Positions 51,300 through 61,056 of a stretch of DNA of 64,000 bases are shown piece by piece. Made by a program: the position numbers and the translations under genes. Location: NCBI RefSeq assembly GCF_023715325.1, contig NZ_JAMBNX010000003.1, positions 124,001 to 188,000 on the forward strand. The letters are read 5' to 3'. This stretch comes from Agromyces mediolanus (GTDB lineage Bacteria; Actinomycetota; Actinomycetes; Actinomycetales; Microbacteriaceae). A model generated the notes under the pieces. The model was not told the DNA's origin and made no database searches. It saw only the letters and a program-made list of their open reading frames with translations. Within the stretch, counting starts at the first letter, position 1; each line of letters begins with the position of its first letter.

Positions 51300-51965
51300 C
51301 CGGTGCGCGTGACCGTGCGAGGACGCCGCGGCCCGTAGCGCCGCGATCTGTTCCTCGGGGACGCCGCGGAACACCGCCGAGCCGGCCACGAACGTGTCGG
51401 CTCCCGCCTCGGCGGCCACCCCGATGGTGTCGACCGTGATCCCGCCGTCGACCTGGAGCCAGACGTCGAGACCGGCAGCGCGCACCGCGTCGGCCACGCG
51501 CCGCAGCTTCGGCATCGTCTCCGGCATGAAGGACTGGCCGCCGAAGCCGGGCTCGACCGTCATCACGAGCACCTGGTCGAACTCCGGGAGCAGCTCGAGG
51601 TACGGCTCGGCCGCGGTGCCGGGCTTCAGCGCGATACCGGCTCGAGCGCCGATCTGGCGGAGCCGTCGGGCGAGCCCCACCGGGTCGGCGACGGCCTCGG
51701 CGTGGAAGGTGACGCTCGCCGCGCCCGCCTCGGCGTACCCCGGCGCCCAGCGATCGGGGTCGTCGATCATGAGATGCACGTCGAGCGGGATCGGGCTCAC
51801 CTGCTGCAGCCGCTCGACCATCGGCAGGCCGAAGGTCAGGTTCGGCACGAAGTGGTTGTCCATGATGTCGACGTGCACGAGATCCGCCGTCGCGATCCGA
51901 TCGAGCTCCCGCTCGAAGTTCGCGAAGTCGGCGGCCAGGATGCTCGGGTTGATGCGCGTCGTCAT
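51297..51965 (-). CDS. rpe: Ribulose-phosphate 3-epimerase
   Basis: It interconverts ribulose 5-phosphate and xylulose 5-phosphate, linking to tkt and tal elsewhere in the window. The 222-residue barrel has NPSILAADF, VHVDIMDNHFVPNLTFGL (metal and catalytic residues), PLDVHLMIDDPD, MTVEPGFGGQSFM and LQVDGGI. ATG 51965 lies 7 bases after TAGGCT with no ribosome binding site. Confidence 0.97.
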   Translation of the reverse strand: MTTRINPSILAADFANFERELDRIATADLVHVDIMDNHFVPNLTFGLPMVERLQQVSPIPLDVHLMIDDPDRWAPGYAEAGAASVTFHAEAVADPVGLARRLRQIGARAGIALKPGTAAEPYLELLPEFDQVLVMTVEPGFGGQSFMPETMPKLRRVADAVRAAGLDVWLQVDGGITVDTIGVAAEAGADTFVAGSAVFRGVPEEQIAALRAAASSHGHAHR

Positions 51966-51972
51966 GGCTCGA

Positions 51973-51978
51973 AGCCTA
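51973..51978 (-). promoter_or_regulatory. Putative leaderless -10 box of rpe
   Basis: TAGGCT, the 7-nt spacer TCGAGCC, then ATG. Confidence 0.6.
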
Positions 51979-52003
51979 GCGAGCGGCCACGCGGGACGAC
52001 GAC

Positions 52004-53428
52004 TCAGGCGACCCGGCGCACCAGCGCGATGAACATGGCGTCGGTGCCGTGCCGATGCGGCCAGAGCTGCACGGTCTCGGGCGCGCCCGAGAGGTCGAGC
52101 TCCTCCCGTGCGACGGCCGCCACGGCGGCGCGGGTGTCGACAGCCTCCACGGACCCGGCCCAGCGACGCATCGCGGCGGCGAGGGTCCCGTGCGTCTCGG
52201 CCGCGTGCGGCGAGCAGGTGACGTAGGCGAGGAGCCCGCCGGGCGCGAGGAGCTCGACCGCGTGGTCGAAGAGCTCGCCTTGCAGGGCCGTGAGCTCGCC
52301 GACATCGCTCGGCTGCTTGCGCCAGCGCGCCTCGGGGCGGCGGCGGAGTGCGCCGAGGCCGGTGCACGGGGCGTCGAGCAGGATGCGGTCGAATCCGGCG
52401 GACGAGCCGAGCTCGGCCGCGGCGACCGTGCGCCCGTCGCCGACCCGCACCGGCACGTCGAGCGGGACGCCCGCCACGGCCTTGCGCACGAGTTCCGCCC
52501 GGGTTTCGCCGAGCTCGTTCGCGACGAGCACCGCGTCGGCCGCGAGGGCCTCGGCGGCGAGCACGGCGGTCTTGCCGCCGGGACCGGCGCAGAGATCGAG
52601 CCAGCGCTCCCCCGGTTCGACCGGGCGCGCCCGGCTCAGCGCGAGCGCCGCGAGCTGCGAACCCTCGTCCTGCACGCGGATCCGCCCCTCGTGCGCCGCG
52701 ATGAGCTCGAACGGCGCCGCGGCCGTGAAGCCGATCGGCGAGAAGCGGTTCGGTTCGCCGAGCTCCTCGACGGACTCGTCGCCGAGCCCCGGCAGTGCGA
52801 CGAGGTTGACCCGGGGCGCCGCATTGTCGGCTGCGAGGAGCGCCTCGAGCTCCTCGGCGCGCTCCTCGCGCTCGAGCGCCTGGGCGAAGGCGCGCACGAT
52901 CCATTCGGGATGACTCTCGAGCACCGACATCCGTTCGAACTCGCCGCCCGCCGTCTCATCGGCGACCCAACCGCGCCACTCCGCGGGCGTCGAGCGGGAG
53001 ATCGTGCGCAGCACGCCGTTCACGAAGCCGCTCGCCGCGGGGGCGAGGCGCTTCGCAAGCACGACCTGCTCGTTCACGGCGGCGTGCACGGGCACCCGGG
53101 TCGCGAGCAGCTGATGCGCGCCGAGGCGGAGGATGTCGAGCACGATCGGGTCGATCGCCGTGCGATCCCGCTCGGAGACGAGCTCGATGATGCGGTCGTA
53201 GTAGCCCTGCATCCGCAGGGTGCCGTACGTGAGCTCGGTCGCGAGCGCGGCGTCCGCGTGGCTCAGCTTGGAGCGCTCGATCCGTTTCGGCAGCAGGAGG
53301 TTCGCGTAGGCCTCGTCGTCGCGCACCGCCTCGAGCACCTCGTACGCGACGATTCGGGCGGGCGACACCCGCACCTGGCGGGGCGCCGCCCCTCGGTCGC
53401 GTCCACCGCGCTCCTGCTTCCTGACCAC
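52004..53428 (-). CDS. rsmB: 16S rRNA (cytosine-5) methyltransferase, RsmB/NOP2 family
   Basis: It methylates a cytosine in 16S rRNA (C967 in E. coli). The 474-residue protein has an N-terminal NusB-like RNA-binding domain (ARIVAYEVLEAVRDDEAYAN) and a C-terminal SAM domain with WLDLCAGPGGKTAVLA, the motif IV cysteine in LLDAPCTGLGALRRRPE and the catalytic cysteine in AYVTCSPHAAE. GTG 53428 follows TACAGT after 6 bases. It lies 57 bp after fmt, the usual fmt-rsmB pair. Confidence 0.94.
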   Translation of the reverse strand: MVRKQERGGRDRGAAPRQVRVSPARIVAYEVLEAVRDDEAYANLLLPKRIERSKLSHADAALATELTYGTLRMQGYYDRIIELVSERDRTAIDPIVLDILRLGAHQLLATRVPVHAAVNEQVVLAKRLAPAASGFVNGVLRTISRSTPAEWRGWVADETAGGEFERMSVLESHPEWIVRAFAQALEREERAEELEALLAADNAAPRVNLVALPGLGDESVEELGEPNRFSPIGFTAAAPFELIAAHEGRIRVQDEGSQLAALALSRARPVEPGERWLDLCAGPGGKTAVLAAEALAADAVLVANELGETRAELVRKAVAGVPLDVPVRVGDGRTVAAAELGSSAGFDRILLDAPCTGLGALRRRPEARWRKQPSDVGELTALQGELFDHAVELLAPGGLLAYVTCSPHAAETHGTLAAAMRRWAGSVEAVDTRAAVAAVAREELDLSGAPETVQLWPHRHGTDAMFIALVRRVA

Positions 53429-53434
53429 CCGTCA

Positions 53435-53440
53435 ACTGTA
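53435..53440 (-). promoter_or_regulatory. Putative leaderless -10 box of rsmB
   Basis: TACAGT, the 6-nt spacer TGACGG, then the GTG start. Confidence 0.5.
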
Positions 53441-53485
53441 CGGGGCCGGACACGGCGCCGAGGACCGGGGGGCGGACGACGCCGC

Positions 53486-54421
53486 TCAGACCTCGAAGCT
53501 CGCGCCGGCCGCCAACCCCCGGCCCCAGTCGGCCGCCGCCATGGCGCTGCGGCCCGCGGGCTGCACACGGACGAGCTCGATCGGTGCGTCGCCGGTGCCG
53601 ACGAGCAGTCGGCGACGCTCGGGCGCCAGCTCACCGGGCGCGAGCGCGGTCGCCCCCTCGGCGGGCTCGACGCGGCGGGCCTCGAGGATCTTCACCCGCG
53701 CCCCATCGAGCATCCCCCACGCGCCGGGCTCCGGCGTGACGCCGCGATACCGGTCGAGCAGGCGGCCGGCGGGCTGCCTCCAATCGAGGCGGCCGTCGTC
53801 CAGTGAGAGCTTCGGGGCGAAACTCGGCTCGCCGCGCTGCGGCTGCGCGACCGCTGTGCCGTCGGCGAGGGCGTCGACGACGGCGGTGAGCAGCTCGGCG
53901 CCCTCCACGGCGAGACGGTCGAGCGTGTCGCCCGCCGTGGCATGCCGGTCGACCGGGCGTCGGAGTTCCGCGAACACCGCTCCGGCGTCGAGCTCGGGCA
54001 CGAGCTGGAAGACGGCGGCGCCGTGCTCCTCGTCGCCGGCGATGATCGAGTGCTGCACGGGCGCGGCGCCGCGCCAGGCCGGCAGGAGCGAGAAGTGCAG
54101 GTTGATCCAGCCGAGGCGGGGCGCGCTCAACAGCGGCTCGCGGACGAGCCCGCCGTACGCCACGATCACTCCGAGATCGGGCTCGAGCGCCGTGATCGCG
54201 GCGGTGGCCGCGGCGTCCAGGCGCGCGGCCTTGATCACCGGCAGCCCGAGTTCCTCCGCGGCGGCAGCCACGGGCGACGCGGTCAGCACCCGCTTGCGTC
54301 CGAGCGGCGCATCGGGCCGGGTCACGACACCGACGATCTCGTGCGGGGAATCGGCCAGCAGCCGGAGGCTCGGAACGGCGACGGCGGGCGTGCCGGCGAA
54401 AACGAGGCGCAGGGAGGTCAC
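53486..54421 (-). CDS. fmt: Methionyl-tRNA formyltransferase
   Basis: It formylates initiator Met-tRNA using 10-formyltetrahydrofolate. The 311-residue protein has LRLVFAGTPAVAVPSL, the folate-binding SLLP in WINLHFSLLPAWRGAAPVQH, the catalytic Asp region ELDAGAVFAE, and a C-terminal OB-fold domain. The GTG start has GGGAG 9 bases upstream. It lies 85 bp after priA. Confidence 0.96.
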   Translation of the reverse strand: MTSLRLVFAGTPAVAVPSLRLLADSPHEIVGVVTRPDAPLGRKRVLTASPVAAAAEELGLPVIKAARLDAAATAAITALEPDLGVIVAYGGLVREPLLSAPRLGWINLHFSLLPAWRGAAPVQHSIIAGDEEHGAAVFQLVPELDAGAVFAELRRPVDRHATAGDTLDRLAVEGAELLTAVVDALADGTAVAQPQRGEPSFAPKLSLDDGRLDWRQPAGRLLDRYRGVTPEPGAWGMLDGARVKILEARRVEPAEGATALAPGELAPERRRLLVGTGDAPIELVRVQPAGRSAMAAADWGRGLAAGASFEV

Positions 54422-54506
54422 CCGGCCATTCTCCCGGATCGCCGGGCTTCCGGATGCTCCGGCCGCCCGGGTGCGCGAATCGTGCGGATGCCGGGCCGCG
54501 ACCCGC

Positions 54507-56462
54507 TCAGGGCACCTCGGGATCGTCGAAGCGCACCCGGAGGATCGGCCGCTTGGCCTGACGCCCGGCCACCGGCTTCCGCCGCTCGGTCGCCGCGCGG
54601 ATCATCTCGGCCTCGAGGGTTCTCGCGACGGCGGCACCCTGCGCGTAGTCGAAGCGGACGAGCGCACGCTCCAGCCCGTCGTCGACCGGCACCGGCCCGA
54701 GCACATCCGCCCCGGGCACGGCCGCGGTGACCGCGTCGAGCGCCCGCGCGAGCCGATCCCGGACGCTCGTGACGCTCGCCACCCGGACCGCCGGCGGGAA
54801 ACGCAGCGTACGCCGCGCGGCGAGCTCATGCGCCGCCCACTCCGGCTGCCGCCAGGTCGCGAGCGCGGACGCGAGCTCGCCGGCGACCCCGACGAGGAAC
54901 ACCGATGCCCCGGGCGCCGCCAGCGCCGCGGCGTTCGACCACCAGCGCAGGCAGTCCTCGGCGACCCGCAGGGTCTCGCGCAGCAGCATCCGCTCGCCGT
55001 CGAGGAGCAGCACCGCCCGGTATCCGCCGTCGGCGAAGGGCTCGGCGCCCCGGGTCGCGACGACGAGCGACGGCTCGGGCCCCACTCGAAGGATCGGCCG
55101 CTCGCCGTCGGAGAGGATGATCCTGGTGCGCGGGAACGCCCGCCCGAGCTCCTCGGCCGTGCGACTCGCGCCCACGGTGGCCGCTCGCAGCTTGGTGCCT
55201 TCGCAGACCGGGCAGCGCCACGCGTTCGCCGCGGTGCCGCAGAGTGTGCAGACGGCCGCCCCACCCGAGCGCGGGATCGCCAGCGGCCCGCGACAGGCGG
55301 TGCATTTGGCCTGTTCGCGGCAACGGTCGCACACGAGCAGCGGCGCATTGCCGGGCCTGGCGACCTGCACGAGCACCGGGCCGAGCCCGGCGGCCTCCTG
55401 CGCCTCGCGCCAGGCCGCCGAGGGGATACGCGCCGAGCCCGGTTCCGTCTGCGCCTGCTGCTCGGTGACGACGACCCGTGGCCGAACGGGCTTCTGCACC
55501 GGCACGTCGTGAACCCAGCCGAGCTCCACGAGGCGCTGCACCTCGACGCTCCGGGTGTGGCCGGCGAAGAGCAGCGCGGCACCCGACTGCTCCTGCCTGA
55601 TGAGCGCGGCGTCGCGCGGATGGACGCCCGGTGAGAGCGGCTCGTTCATGAGCCCGTCGCCGTCGTCCCAGAAGGCGATGAGGCCGAGCCTCGACGCGGG
55701 CGCGTACACGGCGGACCGGTTGCCGACGACGATGCGGGCGGCCTCGCCGGTGGCGTCGAGGAAGGCGCGATAGCGCGCGGGGCCGGTCTGCCGGGCGTCG
55801 GTCCGGAGCACGCGGCGCGGGTCGACGAGCGCCCCGAGCGCCGCCTCGAGCTGCTCCTGGTCGCGATAGTCGGGCACGACGAGGATGACGCTCCGATCCG
55901 CCGCGAGCACCGTCGCCGCAGCCAGGGCGAGCTCGCTCGCCCACGCGCCGATCCACGTGCCGTCGGGCAGCCGGACGGGGCGGGCGTCCGCGGCGAGGGC
56001 CATCCGCTCCCCCGTGCCGAGGCCCCGCGCGAGCGCGCCCTCCGCTCCGCCGGGCGGAGCGGGCGGGTCGACGGGCAGCGGGCCCGGATCGGGCTCGGCG
56101 GCGAGCCAGGCGCGTTCGGCACGGACGTAACGACCCGGGATCGCCACGCGCAGGATGTCGCTCGCATTGCCGGCCGCACGGTCGGCCGCCGCACGGGCGA
56201 GACGCCACACCTCCGGCGTGAGCATCGCGGTCTCGGAGACGACGTCCTCGAGTTCGCTCAGCCGACCGTCGTACGCGCTGTGGTCACTGAGCTCGACGAG
56301 CCAGGCGTTGGCGATGCGGCCGCCCGTGCGCAGCGGCACCCGCACGCGCATGCCGGCGCGCACGGACGCTCGCAAACGCTCGGGCACGCGGTAGTCGAAG
56401 AGCTGGTCGAGCTGCGGCAGGGGCGAGTCGACGAGCACTCTGGCGACGAGGTCGCCGGGCAT
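54507..56462 (-). CDS. priA: Primosomal protein PriA, helicase-dead actinobacterial form
   Basis: This is the replication-restart protein. The 651-residue protein keeps the N-terminal DNA-binding domain (ARVLVDSPLPQLDQLFDYRV, MRVRVPLRTGGR) and eight zinc-binding cysteines (CDRCREQAKCTACRG, CTLCG, CPVC). Where active PriA has the Walker A GSGKT, this protein reads GTWIGAWASELALAAATVLA, and the DEAH box is gone too. Helicase activity is therefore unlikely, as noted for other actinobacterial PriA. ATG 56462 lies one base after the metK stop. Confidence 0.92.
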   Translation of the reverse strand: MPGDLVARVLVDSPLPQLDQLFDYRVPERLRASVRAGMRVRVPLRTGGRIANAWLVELSDHSAYDGRLSELEDVVSETAMLTPEVWRLARAAADRAAGNASDILRVAIPGRYVRAERAWLAAEPDPGPLPVDPPAPPGGAEGALARGLGTGERMALAADARPVRLPDGTWIGAWASELALAAATVLAADRSVILVVPDYRDQEQLEAALGALVDPRRVLRTDARQTGPARYRAFLDATGEAARIVVGNRSAVYAPASRLGLIAFWDDGDGLMNEPLSPGVHPRDAALIRQEQSGAALLFAGHTRSVEVQRLVELGWVHDVPVQKPVRPRVVVTEQQAQTEPGSARIPSAAWREAQEAAGLGPVLVQVARPGNAPLLVCDRCREQAKCTACRGPLAIPRSGGAAVCTLCGTAANAWRCPVCEGTKLRAATVGASRTAEELGRAFPRTRIILSDGERPILRVGPEPSLVVATRGAEPFADGGYRAVLLLDGERMLLRETLRVAEDCLRWWSNAAALAAPGASVFLVGVAGELASALATWRQPEWAAHELAARRTLRFPPAVRVASVTSVRDRLARALDAVTAAVPGADVLGPVPVDDGLERALVRFDYAQGAAVARTLEAEMIRAATERRKPVAGRQAKRPILRVRFDDPEVP

Positions 56463-56463
56463 C

Positions 56464-57657
56464 TCAGATCCCGGCGGCCGAGCGGAGCGCATCGACGCGA
56501 TCGAGTCGCTCCCAGGTGAAGTCGGGCAGCTCCCGGCCGAAGTGGCCGTAGCTCGCCGTCTTCGCATAGATCGGCCGAAGCAGGTCGAGGTCGCGGATGA
56601 TGGCGGCCGGGCGGAGGTCGAACACCTCGCGGATCGCCCCGATGAGGCGCTCTTCGGGGACGTGCGCGGTGCCGAAGGTCTCGACGTACAGTCCGACCGG
56701 CGCCGCCGCACCGATCGCGTACGCGACCTGCACCTCGAGCCGGTCGGCGAGCCCCGCGGCCACGGCGTTCTTCGCGACCCAGCGCATCGCGTAGGCGGCC
56801 GAGCGGTCGACCTTCGAGGGGTCCTTGCCGCTGAACGCCCCACCGCCGTGCCGGCTCGCCCCGCCGTAGGTGTCGATGATGATCTTGCGGCCGGTGAGCC
56901 CGGCGTCGCCCTGCGGGCCGCCGATCTCGAAGCGACCGGTCGGGTTGATGAGGACGCGCAGCTCCGGGCGGGCGAGCTCCACCGTGTCGAGGACCGGGCG
57001 GATGACGAGCTCCTCGACCTCGGCACGGAGCTGTTCGGTCGACACCTTGGGCGAGTGCTGCGTCGACAGCACGACGGTCTCGATGCTGCGCGGCGTCTGC
57101 CCCTCGTAGCCGACCGTCACCTGGGTCTTGCCGTCCGGGCGGAGGTAGTCGAGCTCCCCCGCCTTGCGCACGTCGGCCAGCCGTTCGGCGAGCCGGTGCG
57201 CGAGCCAGATCGGCACGGGCATGAGCTCGGGGGTCTCGCGCACGGCGTAGCCGAACATGATGCCCTGGTCGCCGGCGCCCTGCCGGTCGAGCGCGTCCTC
57301 GCTCGCGTGCTCGCGCGCCTCGAACGCGTGGTCGACTCCCTGGGCGATATCGGGCGACTGCCCGCCGATCGACACGGAGACGCCGCAGGAACGGCCGTCG
57401 AACCAGACATCGGACGAGTCGTAGCCGATCGACGTGACCCGCTCGCGCACGATCGCGGGGATCTCGACGTAGCCGGACGTCGAGACCTCGCCCGCCACGT
57501 GCACGAGCCCCGTCGTGACGAGCGTCTCGACGGCGACGCGGGCGGTCGGGTCGGTGGTGAGCAGCGCATCGAGGATCGAGTCGGAGATCTGGTCGCAGAT
57601 CTTGTCCGGGTGCCCCTCGGTGACCGATTCGGACGTGAAGAGGCGGAGTGCGCTCAT
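56464..57657 (-). CDS. metK: S-adenosylmethionine synthase
   Basis: It makes S-adenosylmethionine from methionine and ATP. The 397-residue protein has [20 protein letters not shown] at the N-terminus, [20 protein letters not shown], and the phosphate loop [19 protein letters not shown]. It starts two bases after the coaBC stop and ends one base before the priA start, so coaBC-metK-priA is an operon. Confidence 0.97.
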   Translation of the reverse strand: MSALRLFTSESVTEGHPDKICDQISDSILDALLTTDPTARVAVETLVTTGLVHVAGEVSTSGYVEIPAIVRERVTSIGYDSSDVWFDGRSCGVSVSIGGQSPDIAQGVDHAFEAREHASEDALDRQGAGDQGIMFGYAVRETPELMPVPIWLAHRLAERLADVRKAGELDYLRPDGKTQVTVGYEGQTPRSIETVVLSTQHSPKVSTEQLRAEVEELVIRPVLDTVELARPELRVLINPTGRFEIGGPQGDAGLTGRKIIIDTYGGASRHGGGAFSGKDPSKVDRSAAYAMRWVAKNAVAAGLADRLEVQVAYAIGAAAPVGLYVETFGTAHVPEERLIGAIREVFDLRPAAIIRDLDLLRPIYAKTASYGHFGRELPDFTWERLDRVDALRSAAGI

Positions 57658-57659
57658 GT

Positions 57660-58925
57660 TCAGCTCGACGTTCCTTCTGGGGTGCGTGCGGCCTCGGCCG
57701 CGGGATTCAGCTTCGAGACAATCACGTCGAGGATGGCATCCGCCACCGACGCCTTGCTTCCGTGTGCTTGTGTGACGACCGCGTCGTCACGACCGATGAT
57801 GATGACCCGGTTCTCGTCGGCGGCGAACCCCTCGGTCCAGCCGACCCGGTTCACGACGAGCAGGTCCGCGCCCTTCGCCCGACGCTTGCCGCGGCCGAGT
57901 TCGAGCAGCCGCTCGTCGTCGGGCTCAGTCTCTGCGGCGAAACCGACGAGCAGCGTGCCCGCGTGCGGGGCGGCGCCGAGCCCGGCGAGGATGTCGGGGT
58001 TGCGCACGAGTTCGAGGGTCAGCCCGTCTCCCGAGCCGTCCTTCTTGATCTTCTGCTCGCTGACGGCGGCCGGGCGGTAGTCGGCGACCGCTGCGGCCAT
58101 CACGACCACGTCGGCGCCCACTGCGGCGTCGACGAGCTCTCGCTGCAGTTCGAGCGCCGTGCTGACCTCCCGGATGTCACAGCCCTCGGGGCGCGCGACC
58201 TCGAGGTTCGCGGCCACGAGCGTGACCTCCGCCCCACGGGCGCGGGCCGCCTCGGCGATCGCGATGCCCTGCTTGCCGCTCGAACGGTTGCCGAGGAAGC
58301 GCACCGGGTCGAGGGGCTCGCGGGTTCCCCCCGCGCTCACGACGACGCGACGGCCGGCGAGTTCGCCGGCCGAGGACACCGCGGCGTAGCGGGCGAGCGC
58401 GGCCTCGACGATCACCTCGGGCTCCTCGAGGCGGCCGGGACCGCGGTCGGTGCCGGTGAGCTGCCCCTCGGCCGGTCCCACGATCGTCACGCCGCGCTCG
58501 CGCAGCAGCGCGACGTTCGCCCGAGTCGCGGGGTGCTCCCACATCTCGGTGTGCATGGCCGGCGCGACGACGAGCGGGGCGCGGCTCGCGAGCACGGTGT
58601 TGCCGAGCAGATCGTCGGCGAGCCCGGCTGCCAGCTTCGCGATCGTGTTCGCGGTCGCCGGGGCGATGACGATGAGGTCGGCGGCCTGGCCGATGGCGAC
58701 GTGCCGCACCTCGGCGACGCCCTCGTACAGCTCGGTGTGCACCGGGTTGCGCGAGATCGCCTCGAGCGTCGGCCGACCGACGAAGCGGAGCGCCGCCTCG
58801 GTCGGCACGACATGCACGTCATGTCCGCCGAGCACGAGCTGTCTCACGACCCCGACCGCCTTGTACGCGGCGATGCCGCCGGTGATGCCGACGACGATGT
58901 TCAGCCGGCCCGTCGTGCTCGCCAC
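57660..58925 (-). CDS. coaBC: Bifunctional phosphopantothenoylcysteine decarboxylase / ligase
   Basis: It adds cysteine to phosphopantothenate and decarboxylates the product, two middle steps of CoA synthesis. The 421-residue protein has an N-terminal flavin domain ([20 protein letters not shown]). Its active-site motif reads [13 protein letters not shown], with His where the textbook motif PXMNXXMW has Asn. The C-terminal ligase domain has [20 protein letters not shown] and the lysine motif SEQKIKKDG. CoaE at 25538 completes the pathway. Confidence 0.95.
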   Translation of the reverse strand: MASTTGRLNIVVGITGGIAAYKAVGVVRQLVLGGHDVHVVPTEAALRFVGRPTLEAISRNPVHTELYEGVAEVRHVAIGQAADLIVIAPATANTIAKLAAGLADDLLGNTVLASRAPLVVAPAMHTEMWEHPATRANVALLRERGVTIVGPAEGQLTGTDRGPGRLEEPEVIVEAALARYAAVSSAGELAGRRVVVSAGGTREPLDPVRFLGNRSSGKQGIAIAEAARARGAEVTLVAANLEVARPEGCDIREVSTALELQRELVDAAVGADVVVMAAAVADYRPAAVSEQKIKKDGSGDGLTLELVRNPDILAGLGAAPHAGTLLVGFAAETEPDDERLLELGRGKRRAKGADLLVVNRVGWTEGFAADENRVIIIGRDDAVVTQAHGSKASVADAILDVIVSKLNPAAEAARTPEGTSS

Positions 58926-58934
58926 GCGGTCGAC

Positions 58935-59192
58935 TTACTCGCTGATGGGGCGCAGGCGCAGCTTGTCCTCGTTGATCTCGTGCATCGCCACGGTGAGCGG
59001 CTTGTCATCGATCGACGAGTCCACGAGCGGGCCGACGTTGTCGAACAGGCTGCCCTCGTGCAGATCGGCGTAGTAGTCGTTGATCTGGCGGGCACGCTTC
59101 GACGCGAAGATGACCAGCTGGTACTTGGAGTCGACCTTCGACAGCAGGTCGTCGATGGGCGGGTCGATGATGCCGGACAGCTTCTCAGCCAT
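58935..59192 (-). CDS. rpoZ: RNA polymerase omega subunit
   Basis: Omega helps assemble and stabilise RNA polymerase around the beta-prime subunit. From ATG 59192 the protein has 85 residues: [20 protein letters not shown], then [19 protein letters not shown], both conserved in actinobacterial omega. GAGGAG lies about 8 bases before the ATG; the frame is open to 59222 without support. It lies between gmk and coaBC, the standard order. Confidence 0.96.
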   Translation of the reverse strand: MAEKLSGIIDPPIDDLLSKVDSKYQLVIFASKRARQINDYYADLHEGSLFDNVGPLVDSSIDDKPLTVAMHEINEDKLRLRPISE

Positions 59193-59270
59193 GGAGTGAC
59201 TCCTCGCTTCGGTGGTGCGCACGCGGTGTGCGCGAAAGATCGTGGCCCGGTCGCCCGAACTGCGGGCAGC

Positions 59271-60185
59271 TCAATGACGACCCTTGCGGGGCCGCATCAA
59301 GTCTACGACCTTTTGCGCGGCCTCGCGGACCTCGTGGTTCACCACCTGGTAGTCGAACTCGTCGGCCGACGCGAGCTCGACCTTCGCGGTCTCCAGCCGG
59401 CGCTGCTGTTCGGCGGGCCCCTCGGTGCCGCGCCCGACGAGCCGCCGGACGAGCTCGTCCCAGCTCGGCGGCTGCAGGAACACGAGCGTGGCCTCGGGCA
59501 TGGCACGGCGGACCGAGCGGGCGCCCTGGATGTCGATCTCGAGCAGCACGCTGTCGCCGGCGGCGATCGCCCGCTCGACCGGGCCGCGCGGCGTGCCGTA
59601 GCGGGACGCGTTGTGCACCGTCGCCCACTCGAGCAGCTCCCCCGTCTCGATCATGCGGTCGAACTCGGCGTCGTCCACGAAGAAGTAGTGCTCGCCGTCG
59701 ATCTCGCCGGGCCGCGGCGCGCGCGTCGTCGCGGAGACCGAGAGCCTCACCTCGGGGTGATGGTCGCGGATGTACCCGGCGACGGTGCCCTTGCCGACCG
59801 CCGTGGGCCCCGCGAGCACCACCAGCCGGTCGCCGGTGCCGCCGTGCGAGGCGACCCAGTCGGCGACGAACCCGCGCAGCCTTCGCCGCTGCAGTCGGCC
59901 GAGCCCGCCGAGGCGCTTCGCGGGCGAGATCTGGAGCTCGTCCATGATCCGCTCGGTCTTCGTGCGGCCGATCGCGGGGATGGCCCCCAGGAACTCCGTG
60001 ACCCGGAGCCGACCCTCGACGCCGTCGGGGTCGTCGAACGCGACGCGGAGCACGTCGAGGGGGCTCCGGCGCCCGTCGGCGACCTCCTGCTTCACGATGG
60101 CGCGGGCCCGGCGGGCCGCGACGGCGGCACGGGACGCGGCGACTCGGTCGACCTCTGGCGGGGTGGTGGGGGTCCGATCAGACAC
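59271..60185 (-). CDS. gmk: mIHF domain fused to guanylate kinase
   Basis: This 304-residue protein has two parts. Residues 12-108 match the actinobacterial integration host factor (mIHF/sIHF), a nucleoid protein: [38 protein letters not shown], then [17 protein letters not shown]. From about residue 119 it is guanylate kinase, phosphorylating GMP to GDP: P-loop [15 protein letters not shown] (P-loop residues 126-133), [40 protein letters not shown] and LLEIDIQGA. In Streptomyces and Mycobacterium the two are separate neighbouring genes. The frame is continuous across the join, and the GTG start overlaps pyrF by 8 bases. Confidence 0.93.
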   Translation of the reverse strand: MSDRTPTTPPEVDRVAASRAAVAARRARAIVKQEVADGRRSPLDVLRVAFDDPDGVEGRLRVTEFLGAIPAIGRTKTERIMDELQISPAKRLGGLGRLQRRRLRGFVADWVASHGGTGDRLVVLAGPTAVGKGTVAGYIRDHHPEVRLSVSATTRAPRPGEIDGEHYFFVDDAEFDRMIETGELLEWATVHNASRYGTPRGPVERAIAAGDSVLLEIDIQGARSVRRAMPEATLVFLQPPSWDELVRRLVGRGTEGPAEQQRRLETAKVELASADEFDYQVVNHEVREAAQKVVDLMRPRKGRH

Positions 60186-61052
60186 CGAGCGATCCTACCT
60201 CCCCGGCGCGGCGCCGGACGGCCTCGCCGATCTCGTCGGGCCCTGCCGCGAGCACCGAACGGGACTCGTTCACGATGACGCCCGTGGCCAGACGGCCGAA
60301 CAGCTCGCCGAGCTGCGAAGCGTCGCCGCCCTGATGGCCGAAGCCCGGCGCGAGCACCGGCAGTCCCGGCAGCTGACCGTACGCGTCGGGGTCGATGCCG
60401 ACCGCGCGGAGGTCGACCGTCGCCCCGATCACGACCCCGGCGTCGCCGAGCGTGCGGGTGGAGGCATCCGGGCGCGCGCGGTTCCACGCGTCCACGCCGT
60501 CGACCATCGCCGAGGCGATGGTGCGCCCCGCCCGGCTGGACTGCCGGAGCTCGGCCGTCTGCACGGGCGCCGACTCCGGGTTCGAAGTGGCGGCCAGCAC
60601 GAACACGCCCTTGCCGACGGCGGCGGCCCGTTCCATGACCTGCGCGAGCGTCGCGAGCCCCTGGTACGGGTTCAGGGTGAGCGCATCGGCCTCCAGCGTC
60701 GAGCCCGGGCGGAGCCAGGCATCCGCGTAGCCTTCGAGCGTCGAGCCGATATCGCCTCGCTTCGCGTCGGCGATCACCAGCAGGCCAGCCTGCCGCGCCT
60801 CGGCGAACACCCGCTCGAGGGCCGCGTACCCCGCTGCACCGTGCCGCTCGTAGAACGAGACCTGCGGCTTCACGATGCCGATCTGCCCGGCCGCCGCGTC
60901 GACGACGCGCAGGCCGAACTCCCGGACGCCCGCTCCGCTGTCGGGCAGTCCCCAGCTCTCCAGGAGCTGCGCGTGGGGGTCGATCCCCACGCACAGCCGG
61001 CCGTAGGCGGCGAAGGCCGCCGCGAGGCGGTCGCCGAACGAGACGGGCTCGC

Positions 61053-61056
<4 letters not shown>
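60178..61056 (-). CDS. pyrF: Orotidine 5'-phosphate decarboxylase, type 2
   Basis: It makes UMP from OMP. The 292-residue protein has the catalytic signature [51 protein letters not shown] and [10 protein letters not shown], typical of the longer actinobacterial type. The GTG overlaps the carB stop (GTGA), and its own stop overlaps gmk, giving a coupled carB-pyrF-gmk order. Confidence 0.97.

Noticed and set aside
50980-51300. Histidine or tryptophan leader peptide and attenuator
   Set aside because: No short frame with runs of His or Trp codons was seen before hisE, hisG or trpE, and the genes are packed or overlapping.
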